A program made the position numbers and the translations under genes. Under the pieces are notes generated by a model. That model saw nothing but the letters and a program-made list of their open reading frames with translations, was not told the origin of the DNA and did no database searches. This document shows, in pieces, positions 43,695 to 51,829 of a stretch of 64,000 nt of DNA. Numbering within the stretch: position 1 is the first letter of the stretch; each line of letters starts with the position of its first letter. The stretch is from the NCBI GenBank assembly GCA_017441605.1, contig JAFRXD010000080.1:1-64000 (forward strand), in the 5' to 3' direction. The stretch is from Thermoguttaceae bacterium. Its GTDB lineage: Bacteria > Planctomycetota > Planctomycetia > Pirellulales > Thermoguttaceae.

Positions 43695-44606
43695 ATGGAC
43701 GCGGAACACACCTCGGCGAAAGCGCCGATCGAAATACTTTTCGCTTCGGACTCGGGTTATTGTCCGTTCCTAGCGACCGCGCTCGCGTCTATTTTGACAA
43801 ACGCGGCGCCGGACGACGAGTTCTCGATTCACCTAGTGGACGGGGGCTTAACCGAGGACGACCTGCAAAAGATCGAAGAACTGAAGAAGATCAAGGATTT
43901 CCGTCTCGCGCTCTATCGTCCCAATTTGCGAGAGTACCTGAAGTATCTACGAAACGATATTTCCAATTTCCCGATCGTTGTTAACGCGCGTTTGTTCGCG
44001 GAAAAATACCTTCCGGAAACGCTCGACAAGGTAATCTATTTGGACGCGGATATCGTCGTATTGGGAAGTCTTTCGGAACTGTGGGAAACGGACTTGGGAG
44101 ACAATTTCGTCGCCGCGGTTCCGGATCCGAAGATGCGCGCTTCGCATCGCCAAGCGCTAGGACTTCCAGACGACTATCGATACTTTTTCTCCGGCGGTCT
44201 CGTAATCAACTTGAAGAAATGGCGCGAGGAGCGCGTCTTAGAAAAGTTTCTCGATATTTGTTTGGAAATTAAAGACAAAATCGAATTTCCAGATCAAGAC
44301 GTTCTCAATACTTACGCGAGCCGCCGTTCGTACCTACCGCTAGCGGGGCGCTGGACTTGTCATCCTCGGGACTTTGTCGAAGGGGACACGGTCGTCTTGC
44401 ACTATATGGGCAGCAGGCATCGCTGTCCCAATTTGCCGATTCTGTACAAGTACGCGGCGCTAACCCCTTACGGTCGATTGCCAATGCAGGGATTTTGGTA
44501 TCGAGTTCGGCGAGGACTGCGGCGCGCGCTCTTTATTTTCCTTTGCCTCTTCTTGCCTAAAAAACAATGGCGCAAAAATTTGCGCAAGCGGTTCGTTCTC
44601 AGGTAA
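43695..44606 (+). CDS. Family 8 glycosyltransferase, copy 1
   Basis: The product is 303 residues. GT-A fold, retaining GT8 family (LgtC/GspA type): PIEILFASDSGYCPFLATAL at the nucleotide-binding N-terminus, YLDADIVV with the metal-binding Asp117-Ala-Asp119, FSGGLVINLKKWREE, DQDVLNTY, and LHYMGSRHR near residue 238. The Arg/Lys-rich C-terminus with a hydrophobic patch (ALFIFLCLFLPKKQWRKNLR) probably binds the inner-membrane face. Such enzymes transfer Gal or Glc from UDP-sugars to lipooligosaccharide or glycans; the acceptor is unknown. First of four adjacent plus-strand glycosyltransferase genes. Confidence 0.9.
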   Translation: MDAEHTSAKAPIEILFASDSGYCPFLATALASILTNAAPDDEFSIHLVDGGLTEDDLQKIEELKKIKDFRLALYRPNLREYLKYLRNDISNFPIVVNARLFAEKYLPETLDKVIYLDADIVVLGSLSELWETDLGDNFVAAVPDPKMRASHRQALGLPDDYRYFFSGGLVINLKKWREERVLEKFLDICLEIKDKIEFPDQDVLNTYASRRSYLPLAGRWTCHPRDFVEGDTVVLHYMGSRHRCPNLPILYKYAALTPYGRLPMQGFWYRVRRGLRRALFIFLCLFLPKKQWRKNLRKRFVLR

Positions 44607-44620
44607 TCGGGGAAAGCGCG

Positions 44621-45739
44621 ATGCGAGAGAAAACTCCCCCGTTGGTTTCGGTCGTCGTTCCGGTTTACAATACGGAAGATTGCCTCAGAGAATGCCTCGA
44701 TTCCCTGACGGCGCAAACGCTCGATAAAATCGAAATCGTCTGCGTCGACGACGGTTCGACCGACGGTTCGCTCGCGATTCTCGACGAATATCGCGAGAAA
44801 GACCCGCGCGTTTTGGTCGCGACGCAAAAGAACGCCGGGGTCTCGGTCGCCAGAAATCGCGGCGTCGAATTGGCGTCGGGAAAATATCTCTGCTTCGTCG
44901 ACTCGGACGACTCGGTCGCCCCCGATTATTGTCTCGCGCTATCGAGCGCGGCGGAAAAAATCGAGGCGGACGTCGCGCGGTTCTACGGGGCGAGAGAATT
45001 GCGCAAGGTTCAAAAGCGCTTTCCGAAAACGAGGCGCTTGTTAGTCGGGGGATTAAAAGATCGCTACGAAAATCCGACGACCGACGAGCGGCGTTTGTTC
45101 GTTTACTTGTCGGCGTTTCGGGCGTGTTGGTCGTGTCTCTATCGTCGCGAGTTTTGGTTGGCGAATGGAATTCAATTCCCTCCTGGGATTAGACTTGGCG
45201 AGGACACGCTCGTCAATTTCCTCGCGAGCGCGGTCGGAAAGCGGTTCGCTTTTTTCGAGGGGGATCTCTACCGGTGGCGAAAGCGCCCCGGCTCGGCGTC
45301 GCATCCGGAAAAGAGAGCGCTATTGGGCGTTTACGCGGATTCGTTCGAGGTCTATCGCGAGGCGAGGGATTATTTCTCGCGCTCGGAAGAAACCAAGCCG
45401 CTTCTCGAGCCGCTGGCGGAGTTTTTCGCGTTTATGCAGCGAAACGTCCAAATTCCTCTAAGCGCGGAGCAGCGCGCGCTTTGGCGACAAAAAATAGAGG
45501 AAGTCCTCGACGACTCGGCGCGCCGCGCGTTTTTCGAGAAAGGAGCGCTTCCGGGACGCGTCGCGGTTTTTTGGCGGAGTCTTTACGGTCGAAATATTAT
45601 CGAGCGAGCGTTTTGCGGCGCGGTTTCTTCGGTTTATAGCGGCGCGCGACGATTCGAGGCGCTCGTTAAAGAACGAGTTGTTCTCCCTTTGCGCGCGTCG
45701 GGCAAAAAATCAAAAAGTCAAAGCGATTCAAAACAATAA
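44621..45739 (+). CDS. Family 2 glycosyltransferase
   Basis: The product is 372 residues from the ATG at 44621 (GGGGAAAG upstream). The in-frame ATG at 44567 lies inside the preceding gene. GT-A fold of the GT2 family: PLVSVVVPVYNTEDCLRECL, EIVCVDDGSTDGSLAILDEY, KNAGVSVARNRGVELASGKY and FVDSDDSVAPDY with the DSDD metal site. LGEDTLVNFL about 105 residues later carries the likely catalytic acidic pair. The C-terminal 120 residues are helical and basic. Probably adds a sugar in the same surface glycan as the flanking GT8 enzymes. The gap to the upstream gene is 14 bases, to the downstream gene 12, so an operon is likely. Confidence 0.9.
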   Translation: MREKTPPLVSVVVPVYNTEDCLRECLDSLTAQTLDKIEIVCVDDGSTDGSLAILDEYREKDPRVLVATQKNAGVSVARNRGVELASGKYLCFVDSDDSVAPDYCLALSSAAEKIEADVARFYGARELRKVQKRFPKTRRLLVGGLKDRYENPTTDERRLFVYLSAFRACWSCLYRREFWLANGIQFPPGIRLGEDTLVNFLASAVGKRFAFFEGDLYRWRKRPGSASHPEKRALLGVYADSFEVYREARDYFSRSEETKPLLEPLAEFFAFMQRNVQIPLSAEQRALWRQKIEEVLDDSARRAFFEKGALPGRVAVFWRSLYGRNIIERAFCGAVSSVYSGARRFEALVKERVVLPLRASGKKSKSQSDSKQ

Positions 45740-45751
45740 CAAGAGTTCGTT

Positions 45752-46660
45752 ATGTTGTCCTCCAATTCGACCAATGCTCCAATAGAAATTCTACTCGTTT
45801 CGGACAAGAACTACGCGCCCTTCCTCGCGACAACGATCGCGTCTATTCTGAAAAACGCGGCGCCCGACGACGTTTTGAGCGTCCGAGTCGTCGACGCGGG
45901 ACTTTCGCTTAAAGACAGGGAAATCGTCGAAAACTTAAAATCGATCCGATCGTTCCGACTAACTTTTTATAAGCCGGATCTTTCGGAGTATCTAAAACTA
46001 TTCCCGAACGACATCGGCAATTTTCCGGTCGTTTGTAACTATCGTCTATTTCTCGGCGAATATCTTCCGCGAGAAGTCGACAAAATCCTCTATATGGACG
46101 TCGACGCGATCGCGATTCAAAGTCTCCGAGAACTTTGGGAAACGCCGCTCGACGACCAATTTCTCGCGGCGGCAAAGGATTCCTTCGTTTCCCGAGAACA
46201 CATAGAAGCCTTGGATTTGTCGAAAGATTACGTTTACTTCAATTCGGGAGTCTTGCTCGTGAACGTTAAAAAATGGCGCGACGACGGACTCCTGGAAAAG
46301 ATACTGCGAACGGCGGTAAAAATCCGAGACAAAATCGCGTTTCAAGATCAAGACGTGCTCAACGTCTTGGCGAACGAGATCGGTTACCGCGAAATTGACG
46401 GGAAGTGGAACTGCCGTCCCGACTTTTACGAGGAAGACAAGACTTGCGTTCTTCACTATATGGGCGTTCGCAATCGTCTGCCGAGACTCGACTTGCTCGC
46501 CGAGTACGTCGCGCTGACCCCTTACGGCAAATTACCGTTTCAGACGAAATGGTATCAAACCAAACTTAAAATCAACAAAATAGTTTGCCAATTGTGCTGT
46601 CTCTTTTTACCCAAGCGCGAATGGAGACGGAAATGTAGAAAACGATTCAAGCTCCGATAA
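45752..46660 (+). CDS. Family 8 glycosyltransferase, copy 2
   Basis: The product is 302 residues. Same architecture as copy 1: PIEILLVSDKNYAPFLATTI, YMDVDAIAIQSLRELWETPL with a DVD metal site, NSGVLLVNVKKWRDDG, DQDVLNV, VLHYMGVRNR, and a hydrophobic/basic C-terminus (CQLCCLFLPKREWRRK). It is closer to copy 3 than to copy 1: both read KNYAPFLATT or QNYAPFLATT, LKLFPNDIGNFP or LKLFPDDIGDFP, and YMDVD. The DNA is more AT-rich than the flanking genes. Confidence 0.9.
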   Translation: MLSSNSTNAPIEILLVSDKNYAPFLATTIASILKNAAPDDVLSVRVVDAGLSLKDREIVENLKSIRSFRLTFYKPDLSEYLKLFPNDIGNFPVVCNYRLFLGEYLPREVDKILYMDVDAIAIQSLRELWETPLDDQFLAAAKDSFVSREHIEALDLSKDYVYFNSGVLLVNVKKWRDDGLLEKILRTAVKIRDKIAFQDQDVLNVLANEIGYREIDGKWNCRPDFYEEDKTCVLHYMGVRNRLPRLDLLAEYVALTPYGKLPFQTKWYQTKLKINKIVCQLCCLFLPKREWRRKCRKRFKLR

Positions 46661-46716
46661 CCCAAACAAATCGCAATAAAGGTCGCTTCTCCTTAAACAA
46701 ACGAACAGGATTCAAA

Positions 46717-47634
46717 ATGTGCCCGTCCAATCAAACGAACTCGCCAATCGAAATAATGCTCGTCTCCGATCAAAACTACGCGCCGTTCCTCGCGACGACA
46801 ATGGTCTCGATTCTTAAAAACGCCGCGCCCGAGGACGTTTTGAGTTTTCATATCGTCGACGCGGGTCTCTCGCCGCGCGACTTGGAAATAGTCGAGGGAA
46901 TGAAATCGATAAGACCGTTCGAGCTCCATTATTACAAGCCTAATCTTTCCGAATTCTTGAAACTGTTCCCGGACGATATCGGCGACTTTCCGCTCGTCTG
47001 CAATTATCGTCTTTTCCTCACCGAATTCCTCCCGCAAGACCTTGATAAGATCCTTTATATGGACGTCGACGTCGTCGCGCTCGGCAGCTTGCGCGAACTT
47101 TGGGAAACTCCGTTCGAAGACCGATTCGTCGCGGCGGCGAAAGACAAGCTCATTCCGGATCAACAATATCACTTGGACGCCTTGGAATTATCGAGCGATC
47201 ATCTCTATTTCAATTCGGGGATAATGCTCGTGAACGTCAAGAAATGGCGAGAGGACAACCTCCTGCCAAAGATTCTTCGGACGTCGGTTAAGATACGCGA
47301 CAAAAACGTTTACCAAGACCAAGACGTAATCAACGTCGTCGCGGACGAGATCGGCTATAAGAAAATCTCCTCTACCAAATGGAATTGTCATCCTACGGAT
47401 TACGTCGAAGGGGAAACGCGAGTTCTGCACTTTATGGGGATTCGCCAGGAGCACCCGCACCTTGACATTCTCACGAGTTACGCGAAGCAAACGCCCTACG
47501 GCGGATTGCCTTTTCAAAAGACGTCGTATAAAATTAAGCGCTTCTTTAGAATAATCTCGTTCAAAATCGTCTACTTCTTTTTATTCAAAGGGAAATGGCG
47601 AAGAGTTTACCGAAAGCGCTTTACCAAACGATAG
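46717..47634 (+). CDS. Family 8 glycosyltransferase, copy 3
   Basis: The product is 305 residues. DVD metal site in YMDVDVVALGSLRELWETPF, then NSGIMLVNVKKWRED, DQDVINV, VLHFMGIRQEHPH, and a basic amphipathic C-terminus. Clear paralogue of the gene before it; the DNA is visibly similar over long stretches, so the duplication is more recent than the split from copy 1. Ends 26 bases before the convergent GT2 gene. Confidence 0.9.
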   Translation: MCPSNQTNSPIEIMLVSDQNYAPFLATTMVSILKNAAPEDVLSFHIVDAGLSPRDLEIVEGMKSIRPFELHYYKPNLSEFLKLFPDDIGDFPLVCNYRLFLTEFLPQDLDKILYMDVDVVALGSLRELWETPFEDRFVAAAKDKLIPDQQYHLDALELSSDHLYFNSGIMLVNVKKWREDNLLPKILRTSVKIRDKNVYQDQDVINVVADEIGYKKISSTKWNCHPTDYVEGETRVLHFMGIRQEHPHLDILTSYAKQTPYGGLPFQKTSYKIKRFFRIISFKIVYFFLFKGKWRRVYRKRFTKR

Positions 47635-47660
47635 ACCCCTCGCGACCTCGCGACAGTCGT

Positions 47661-48569
47661 TTAGAAGTTATATTGCCGATACCCCTTTTCCGGACGCTCG
47701 AACTCGCGACTCTTCAAGAGAGCGCGAGTTAGTCCGAATTCGTCTTTGCAACGACTTGGGGTTTCCAGCGACGCCAAGTACGCCGGGGATTTGGGCGTGA
47801 GCCGCCCTTCGATCGAGCCCCCGTAGGGCTGGGCGTGGCTGAAATGATAGACCATTCCGTAGTGAACCAAATGGAATCGGTCGACGCCCGTTTTCTCCAA
47901 ACGCGACGCAAATTCGAGGTCGTCCCCGCCGTATCGCTCGAGTATTTCGTTAAAACCGTTGACGGCGAGCGCGTCGTCTCTCCAAAACGCCAAATTCGCG
48001 CCGGCGATACCGCTCCGCCAGTAAGGATCCGCGGACTCTTCGAGCTTTTCGCCCTTCTCCGGTCGCAACCCCGACAAAGCTCGCGCTAAAACGAGCGAAC
48101 GAATCGCGTGAAATTTTTTCGACGTGCCTCGCGTGAAAAAAGTTACGCAAGGTTCTTGCCCGGCAAGGAGTTGGCGCTTGAGTTTCTCGCGAATATTGAC
48201 TCGGGAACCGCCGACGTATCGCCCTCGCGCGGCGAACCGAAGATGGTCGGCGATAAAATGCGGATTGAGAAAGCAATCGCCGTCGATCATAATAACGTAA
48301 TCGCCGGACGCGAGAGCCAAGGCGTTGTTGCGCGAGGCGTTGAGTCGAAAGCCGCGATCCTCTTGCCATGCGCGAATTACGGGAAACGAAACGTCGCGCT
48401 TCTCGCAAAACTCGCGGACGACGACGCCGGTTTCGTCCCGAGACCCGTCGTCGGCGATTAAGACCTCGTCGGGGAGAACGATTTGCGTCGCGACGGTTTT
48501 CAAGACGAATCTCAAATAATCGGGTTGATTGTAAGTCGTTATAATAAGCGACGTTCTTATCGAGCTCAT
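47661..48569 (-). CDS. Family 2 glycosyltransferase with C-terminal galactosyltransferase-like region
   Basis: The product is 302 residues from the ATG at 48569. The open frame continues upstream to 49433 only because it runs antisense-free through the cyclase gene, so the longer start is not credible. GT2 motifs: TSLIITTYNQPDYLRFVLKT, EVLIADDGSRDETG, LNASRNNALALASGDY, IMIDGDCFLNPHFI with the DGD metal site. The C-terminal part (GIAGANLAFWRDDALAVNGF, YGGDDLEFASRL) matches the N-terminal/C-terminal galactosyltransferase-like arrangement seen in chondroitin- and capsule-type polymerases. Product is probably a surface polysaccharide; it lies 21 bases after the cyclase gene on the same strand. 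Confidence 0.88.
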   Translation of the reverse strand: MSSIRTSLIITTYNQPDYLRFVLKTVATQIVLPDEVLIADDGSRDETGVVVREFCEKRDVSFPVIRAWQEDRGFRLNASRNNALALASGDYVIMIDGDCFLNPHFIADHLRFAARGRYVGGSRVNIREKLKRQLLAGQEPCVTFFTRGTSKKFHAIRSLVLARALSGLRPEKGEKLEESADPYWRSGIAGANLAFWRDDALAVNGFNEILERYGGDDLEFASRLEKTGVDRFHLVHYGMVYHFSHAQPYGGSIEGRLTPKSPAYLASLETPSRCKDEFGLTRALLKSREFERPEKGYRQYNF

Positions 48570-48589
48570 AGAATCCGTTTCAACGTTGG

Positions 48590-49561
48590 CTAACGCGAGG
48601 CGATCGGCAGTAGTTTCGCGACGACTCGAACGGGACACCCGTCCGCGCCGACGATCGGAAGCGGCGGACACGCGGTCTCGAAAACGCGCCGGGAGTCGAA
48701 CGGAACGCGGTCGTCGCAAATATCGTCCGCGCCGAATTTTGGCAACGCGTCTAGCGAAGTCAGTCCCTCCAGAATCAAAATCGGGGGATCGGCGCCCAAT
48801 AAAACGCGATGGCAGTCGGCGTCGGCGTCGGGATCCAAGGTTCCCGCGATCTCGGAGTCGGCGATTTCGGACGACGTTTCGACGCGAACCGGTCGCAGTT
48901 CCTCGACTCGCGGGTCGGGAGTCGGAAGGAGTTCTCCAAATTCCGGATCGAACGCCGAGGAGTTGTCGTCGTTTTCCTCGCGCCCCCGATCGCCATCGGC
49001 GGCAAGGCGCGGAAACGAAACGAGCGACGGCGTCTCCAATCCCAAAACGCGCAGATTTGGAAACCCGACGAGCCATTCGCAAACCTCGCGGGAAAGGGAC
49101 GGAAAATCGGTGTAATAATCGGACGCGCCCAAACGCGCCGACCATCCGGTTTGCAAAAAGAGAAACGAAACCGATTCGACGACCGAAGCGAAAGGTTCCA
49201 AGTCGTCTACGGTTAGCGCGGCGGGTCGCTCGGGAAGTCGCGCAGCGAATCGAGGGGAGTCGATTCCTATCGCGTCGCGAAAATCGAGAACCGCAGTCTT
49301 GCCGAAAAAGAAATCGACGGGAAACGCGTCCAACGTTTCTCCGTCGACAAAATAATGAAAGGGAAAATCGAGATGCGTTCCCAAATGGGAACCGAACGAA
49401 AAGAGCGTCCCGCGAAAGCCGTCCGTCGCGCATTCGGCGAAAGGTCGAGCGCTAAAGAGGGGATCCCCGGGATAAACCGGCGATCCCTCGACAATAGGTC
49501 TCGACAGATCGAGCCAAACGCTCGACTCGCTCTCGACTCGCTCGACGTTCTCTTCGTTCAT
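48590..49561 (-). CDS. Cyclase-family (kynurenine formamidase-like) hydrolase with an acidic insertion
   Basis: The product is 323 residues from the ATG at 49561, the first after the upstream gene's stop at 49582. WLDLSRPIVEGSPVYPGDP and HLGTHLDFPFHYF (residues 59-71) are hallmarks of the cyclase family PF04199; His59, His63, Asp65 and His69 are the expected metal ligands. Members hydrolyse N-formylkynurenine, isatin or cyclic amides. Residues about 186-249 are an acidic, low-complexity insertion between GLETPSLV and CHRVLLGADPPILILEGL, which explains why the protein is about 100 residues longer than typical members. The substrate is not evident. Probably co-transcribed with the LutA-like gene upstream. 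Confidence 0.8.
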   Translation of the reverse strand: MNEENVERVESESSVWLDLSRPIVEGSPVYPGDPLFSARPFAECATDGFRGTLFSFGSHLGTHLDFPFHYFVDGETLDAFPVDFFFGKTAVLDFRDAIGIDSPRFAARLPERPAALTVDDLEPFASVVESVSFLFLQTGWSARLGASDYYTDFPSLSREVCEWLVGFPNLRVLGLETPSLVSFPRLAADGDRGREENDDNSSAFDPEFGELLPTPDPRVEELRPVRVETSSEIADSEIAGTLDPDADADCHRVLLGADPPILILEGLTSLDALPKFGADDICDDRVPFDSRRVFETACPPLPIVGADGCPVRVVAKLLPIASR

Positions 49562-49581
49562 CGAATCGCGCCCCGAGCGCG

Positions 49582-50355
49582 TCAACCGACGAGAAGCTCG
49601 CCGATATAATGGATTTGCATCGCCTTCAATTCGGGATCGCGCTTCATCATGCCGCCGAAATGCATCGCGCAACTCATATCGGTCGTGGCGATGTGCTCGA
49701 CGCCTTGACGAAAGATCTCGCGAATATTCTCGATCTTCTTTTTGCCCATATTAAGAGACGTCCCGGGCATCTTCACGCTAAACGTGCCGCCAAACCCGCA
49801 ACATTCCTCGACTTTAGGAATGGGGACGTACTCGAGCCCGCGAATATTGTCGATCAGCGCTTGGGTCGCGGCGGCGATTCCCAGCTCGCGCCGCCCGTGG
49901 CAACCGATGTGAAGAGCGCACTTGTGGGGGAAGGACGCGCCCAAATCGGTCTTTTTCAAGACGTTGACGAGAAATTCGGTAAACTCGTAAACGCGCGAGC
50001 CGACTTCGACCGCAGGGGAATTGGGATCCGCCTCTTTGAAGAAAACGCGACACATCGAGGCGCAAGCGGCGGAAGGGGTTACGATCCAGCGATAGTCGCG
50101 AAATACCTCGCCGAAATGGTTCATCACTTTTTTCGCGTCTTCCCAATAGCCGGAATTAAAAGCGGGCTGACCGCAACAGGTTTGGTCCTCGGGGAATTCT
50201 AGAGGAACGCCGAGCTTTTCCAAAACCTTAACGGTCGCCGTCCCCGCCTCGGGGAAAAATTGATCGATAAAACAAGGGATAAAGAGCGCGACTGGCTCGC
50301 CCTTGTACTCTGGGTAATCCCACCGAGGAACGTTTCTTTCCAACGCTTCAATCAT
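49582..50355 (-). CDS. lutA: LutA/YkgE-like Fe-S oxidoreductase subunit (CCG domains)
   Basis: The product is 257 residues; GGAG lies about 8 bases before the ATG. Two CCG (cysteine-rich) domains: ALFIPCFIDQFFPEAG with DQTCCGQPAFNSGY, and CALHIGCHGRRELG with VEECCGFGGTFSVK. This is the domain pair of LutA/YkgE, which with LutB and LutC oxidises L-lactate, and is related to heterodisulfide reductase subunit B and glycolate oxidase GlcF. Neither lutB nor lutC is in the window, so the physiological partner is unknown. It sits between purD and the cyclase gene with 48- and 20-base gaps. Confidence 0.85.
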   Translation of the reverse strand: MIEALERNVPRWDYPEYKGEPVALFIPCFIDQFFPEAGTATVKVLEKLGVPLEFPEDQTCCGQPAFNSGYWEDAKKVMNHFGEVFRDYRWIVTPSAACASMCRVFFKEADPNSPAVEVGSRVYEFTEFLVNVLKKTDLGASFPHKCALHIGCHGRRELGIAAATQALIDNIRGLEYVPIPKVEECCGFGGTFSVKMPGTSLNMGKKKIENIREIFRQGVEHIATTDMSCAMHFGGMMKRDPELKAMQIHYIGELLVG

Positions 50356-50403
50356 ACGAACACTCCGAAAAGGTCTCGAGGAAATTAAATTCTCGAAACT
50401 CGA

Positions 50404-51702
50404 TTATTCGACTCGTTTATTGCGAACGGCGTTAATTTCCTTGTCGGCGATATCCGTCCGACTCCAAGAGCCCTCCCAACTAATTTTGGAAACGGCTTCG
50501 TAGGCCTTGCGCTTGGCGTCGGCGACCGTGTCTCCCAGCGCGACGACGTCGAGCACGCGCCCTCCGTTGGCGACGACAACTCCGTCGACCAGCTTCGTTC
50601 CGGCGTGGAACACCTTGACGTCGGGCAGTTTGGCGGCTTCTTCGAGCCCGGAGATCGGGGCGCCCTTTTTATAGGAGCCGGGGTAGCCCTCGCTGGCCAT
50701 AACGACGCAGACGGCGGGACGCGGATCCCATTCGAGCGGCTCAAGCAAATCGAGTTTTTCGTCGACCGTCGCCTCGACGATATCGACTAAGTCGGTCTTA
50801 AGGCGCGAGAGCAACGGCTGGCACTCGGGGTCGCCGAATCTGGCGTTGTACTCGAGCACGCGAGGTCCCTGCTGGGTCATCATAAGCCCGGCGTACAGGA
50901 CGCCTTTGAATTTGGCGTCGATGCGGTTCATCTCGACGACGGTCGGGAGCAGAACCTTTTCCTCGATCCACGCCAGCTTTTCGTCGTCGACGAGCGAGGC
51001 GGGGCAATAGGCGCCCATTCCCCCCGTGTTCGGTCCTTTATCGCCGTCGTAGGCGGCTTTGTGATCCTGAGCCGGTTGGAGAGTAACGATCGTTCGACCG
51101 TCGGTGATCGCGAGAACGCTCGCTTCTTGTCCCGAGAGCCGCTCTTCGATAAGGAAACGCGATCCGGCGTCGCCAAAGGCTCTGTCCTCGGCGATGCGCT
51201 TGACGGCTTCCTTCGCCTCCGCTTTGGTCGAAGCGACGGCGACGCCTTTTCCCGCTGCGAGGCCGTCGGCTTTGATCACGAACCCGCCGGGCTCGCTTTC
51301 GTCGATATAGCGATAGGCGTCTTCGGCGGAATCGAAGACGTTCGCGCGAGCGGTCGGCACGAGGGCTTTGTTCAAGACCTCTTTGCAGAAGATCTTACTT
51401 CCTTCGATTCTGGCGGCTTTTTTGCTCGGTCCAAAGGCTCGAATTCCGGCTTCGGCAAAGGCGTCGACCGCGCCCGCCGAAAGAGGGGCTTCCGGTCCAA
51501 CGACAACGAGAGAGACGTCGTTTTCCTTGCAAAACTTGATCAGCGCGGGAAAATCGTTTTCCGGGATCGGGACGTTCTCCGCGTCGATCGCGGTGCCGGC
51601 GTTGCCGGGCGCGACCCAAACCTTGTCGACCTTCGGACTTTGCGCGAGTTTCCAAGCCAACGCGTGCTCGCGTCCGCCGCTACCCAACGTCAAAACGTTC
51701 AT
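50404..51702 (-). CDS. purD: Phosphoribosylamine--glycine ligase
   Basis: The product is 432 residues, normal for PurD. It catalyses ATP-dependent joining of 5-phosphoribosylamine and glycine, the second step of purine synthesis. MNVLTLGSGGREHALAWKLA is the N-terminal signature, PLSAGAVDAFAEAG and FGPSKKAARIEGSK follow, then the ATP-grasp region (GFVIKADGLAAGKGVAVAST, EASVLAITDGRTIV, KGPNTGGMGAYCPA, FKGVLYAGLMMT, LEYNARFGDPE). The last matches the PurD family signature. It reads in the same direction as uppP upstream, but a terminator-like hairpin separates them. Confidence 0.97.
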   Translation of the reverse strand: MNVLTLGSGGREHALAWKLAQSPKVDKVWVAPGNAGTAIDAENVPIPENDFPALIKFCKENDVSLVVVGPEAPLSAGAVDAFAEAGIRAFGPSKKAARIEGSKIFCKEVLNKALVPTARANVFDSAEDAYRYIDESEPGGFVIKADGLAAGKGVAVASTKAEAKEAVKRIAEDRAFGDAGSRFLIEERLSGQEASVLAITDGRTIVTLQPAQDHKAAYDGDKGPNTGGMGAYCPASLVDDEKLAWIEEKVLLPTVVEMNRIDAKFKGVLYAGLMMTQQGPRVLEYNARFGDPECQPLLSRLKTDLVDIVEATVDEKLDLLEPLEWDPRPAVCVVMASEGYPGSYKKGAPISGLEEAAKLPDVKVFHAGTKLVDGVVVANGGRVLDVVALGDTVADAKRKAYEAVSKISWEGSWSRTDIADKEINAVRNKRVE

Positions 51703-51799
51703 TGATATCGCCTCTATTTGGAATTCGAATCGCGTCGCCGAAGCTCCGCGTTTATAGAACGATTATTCTTCGCGCCTCGAAAAAAAACCAAGGACGCCG

Positions 51800-51826
51800 C
51801 GAAAAAAGGTCGGCGCAAAGAGCGCC
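51800..51826 (-). terminator. Probable terminator after uppP
   Basis: GGCGC pairs with GCGCC across a 5-base loop and on the minus strand is followed by GACCTTTTTT. The stem is short. It begins 4 bases after the uppP stop. Confidence 0.5.
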
Positions 51827-51829
51827 TTC

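Noticed and set aside
48570..49433. N-terminal extension of the minus-strand GT2 to 590 residues
   Set aside because: The extension is Arg/Phe-rich out-of-frame translation of the cyclase gene. The GT2 fold begins at MSSIRTSLIITTYNQ.
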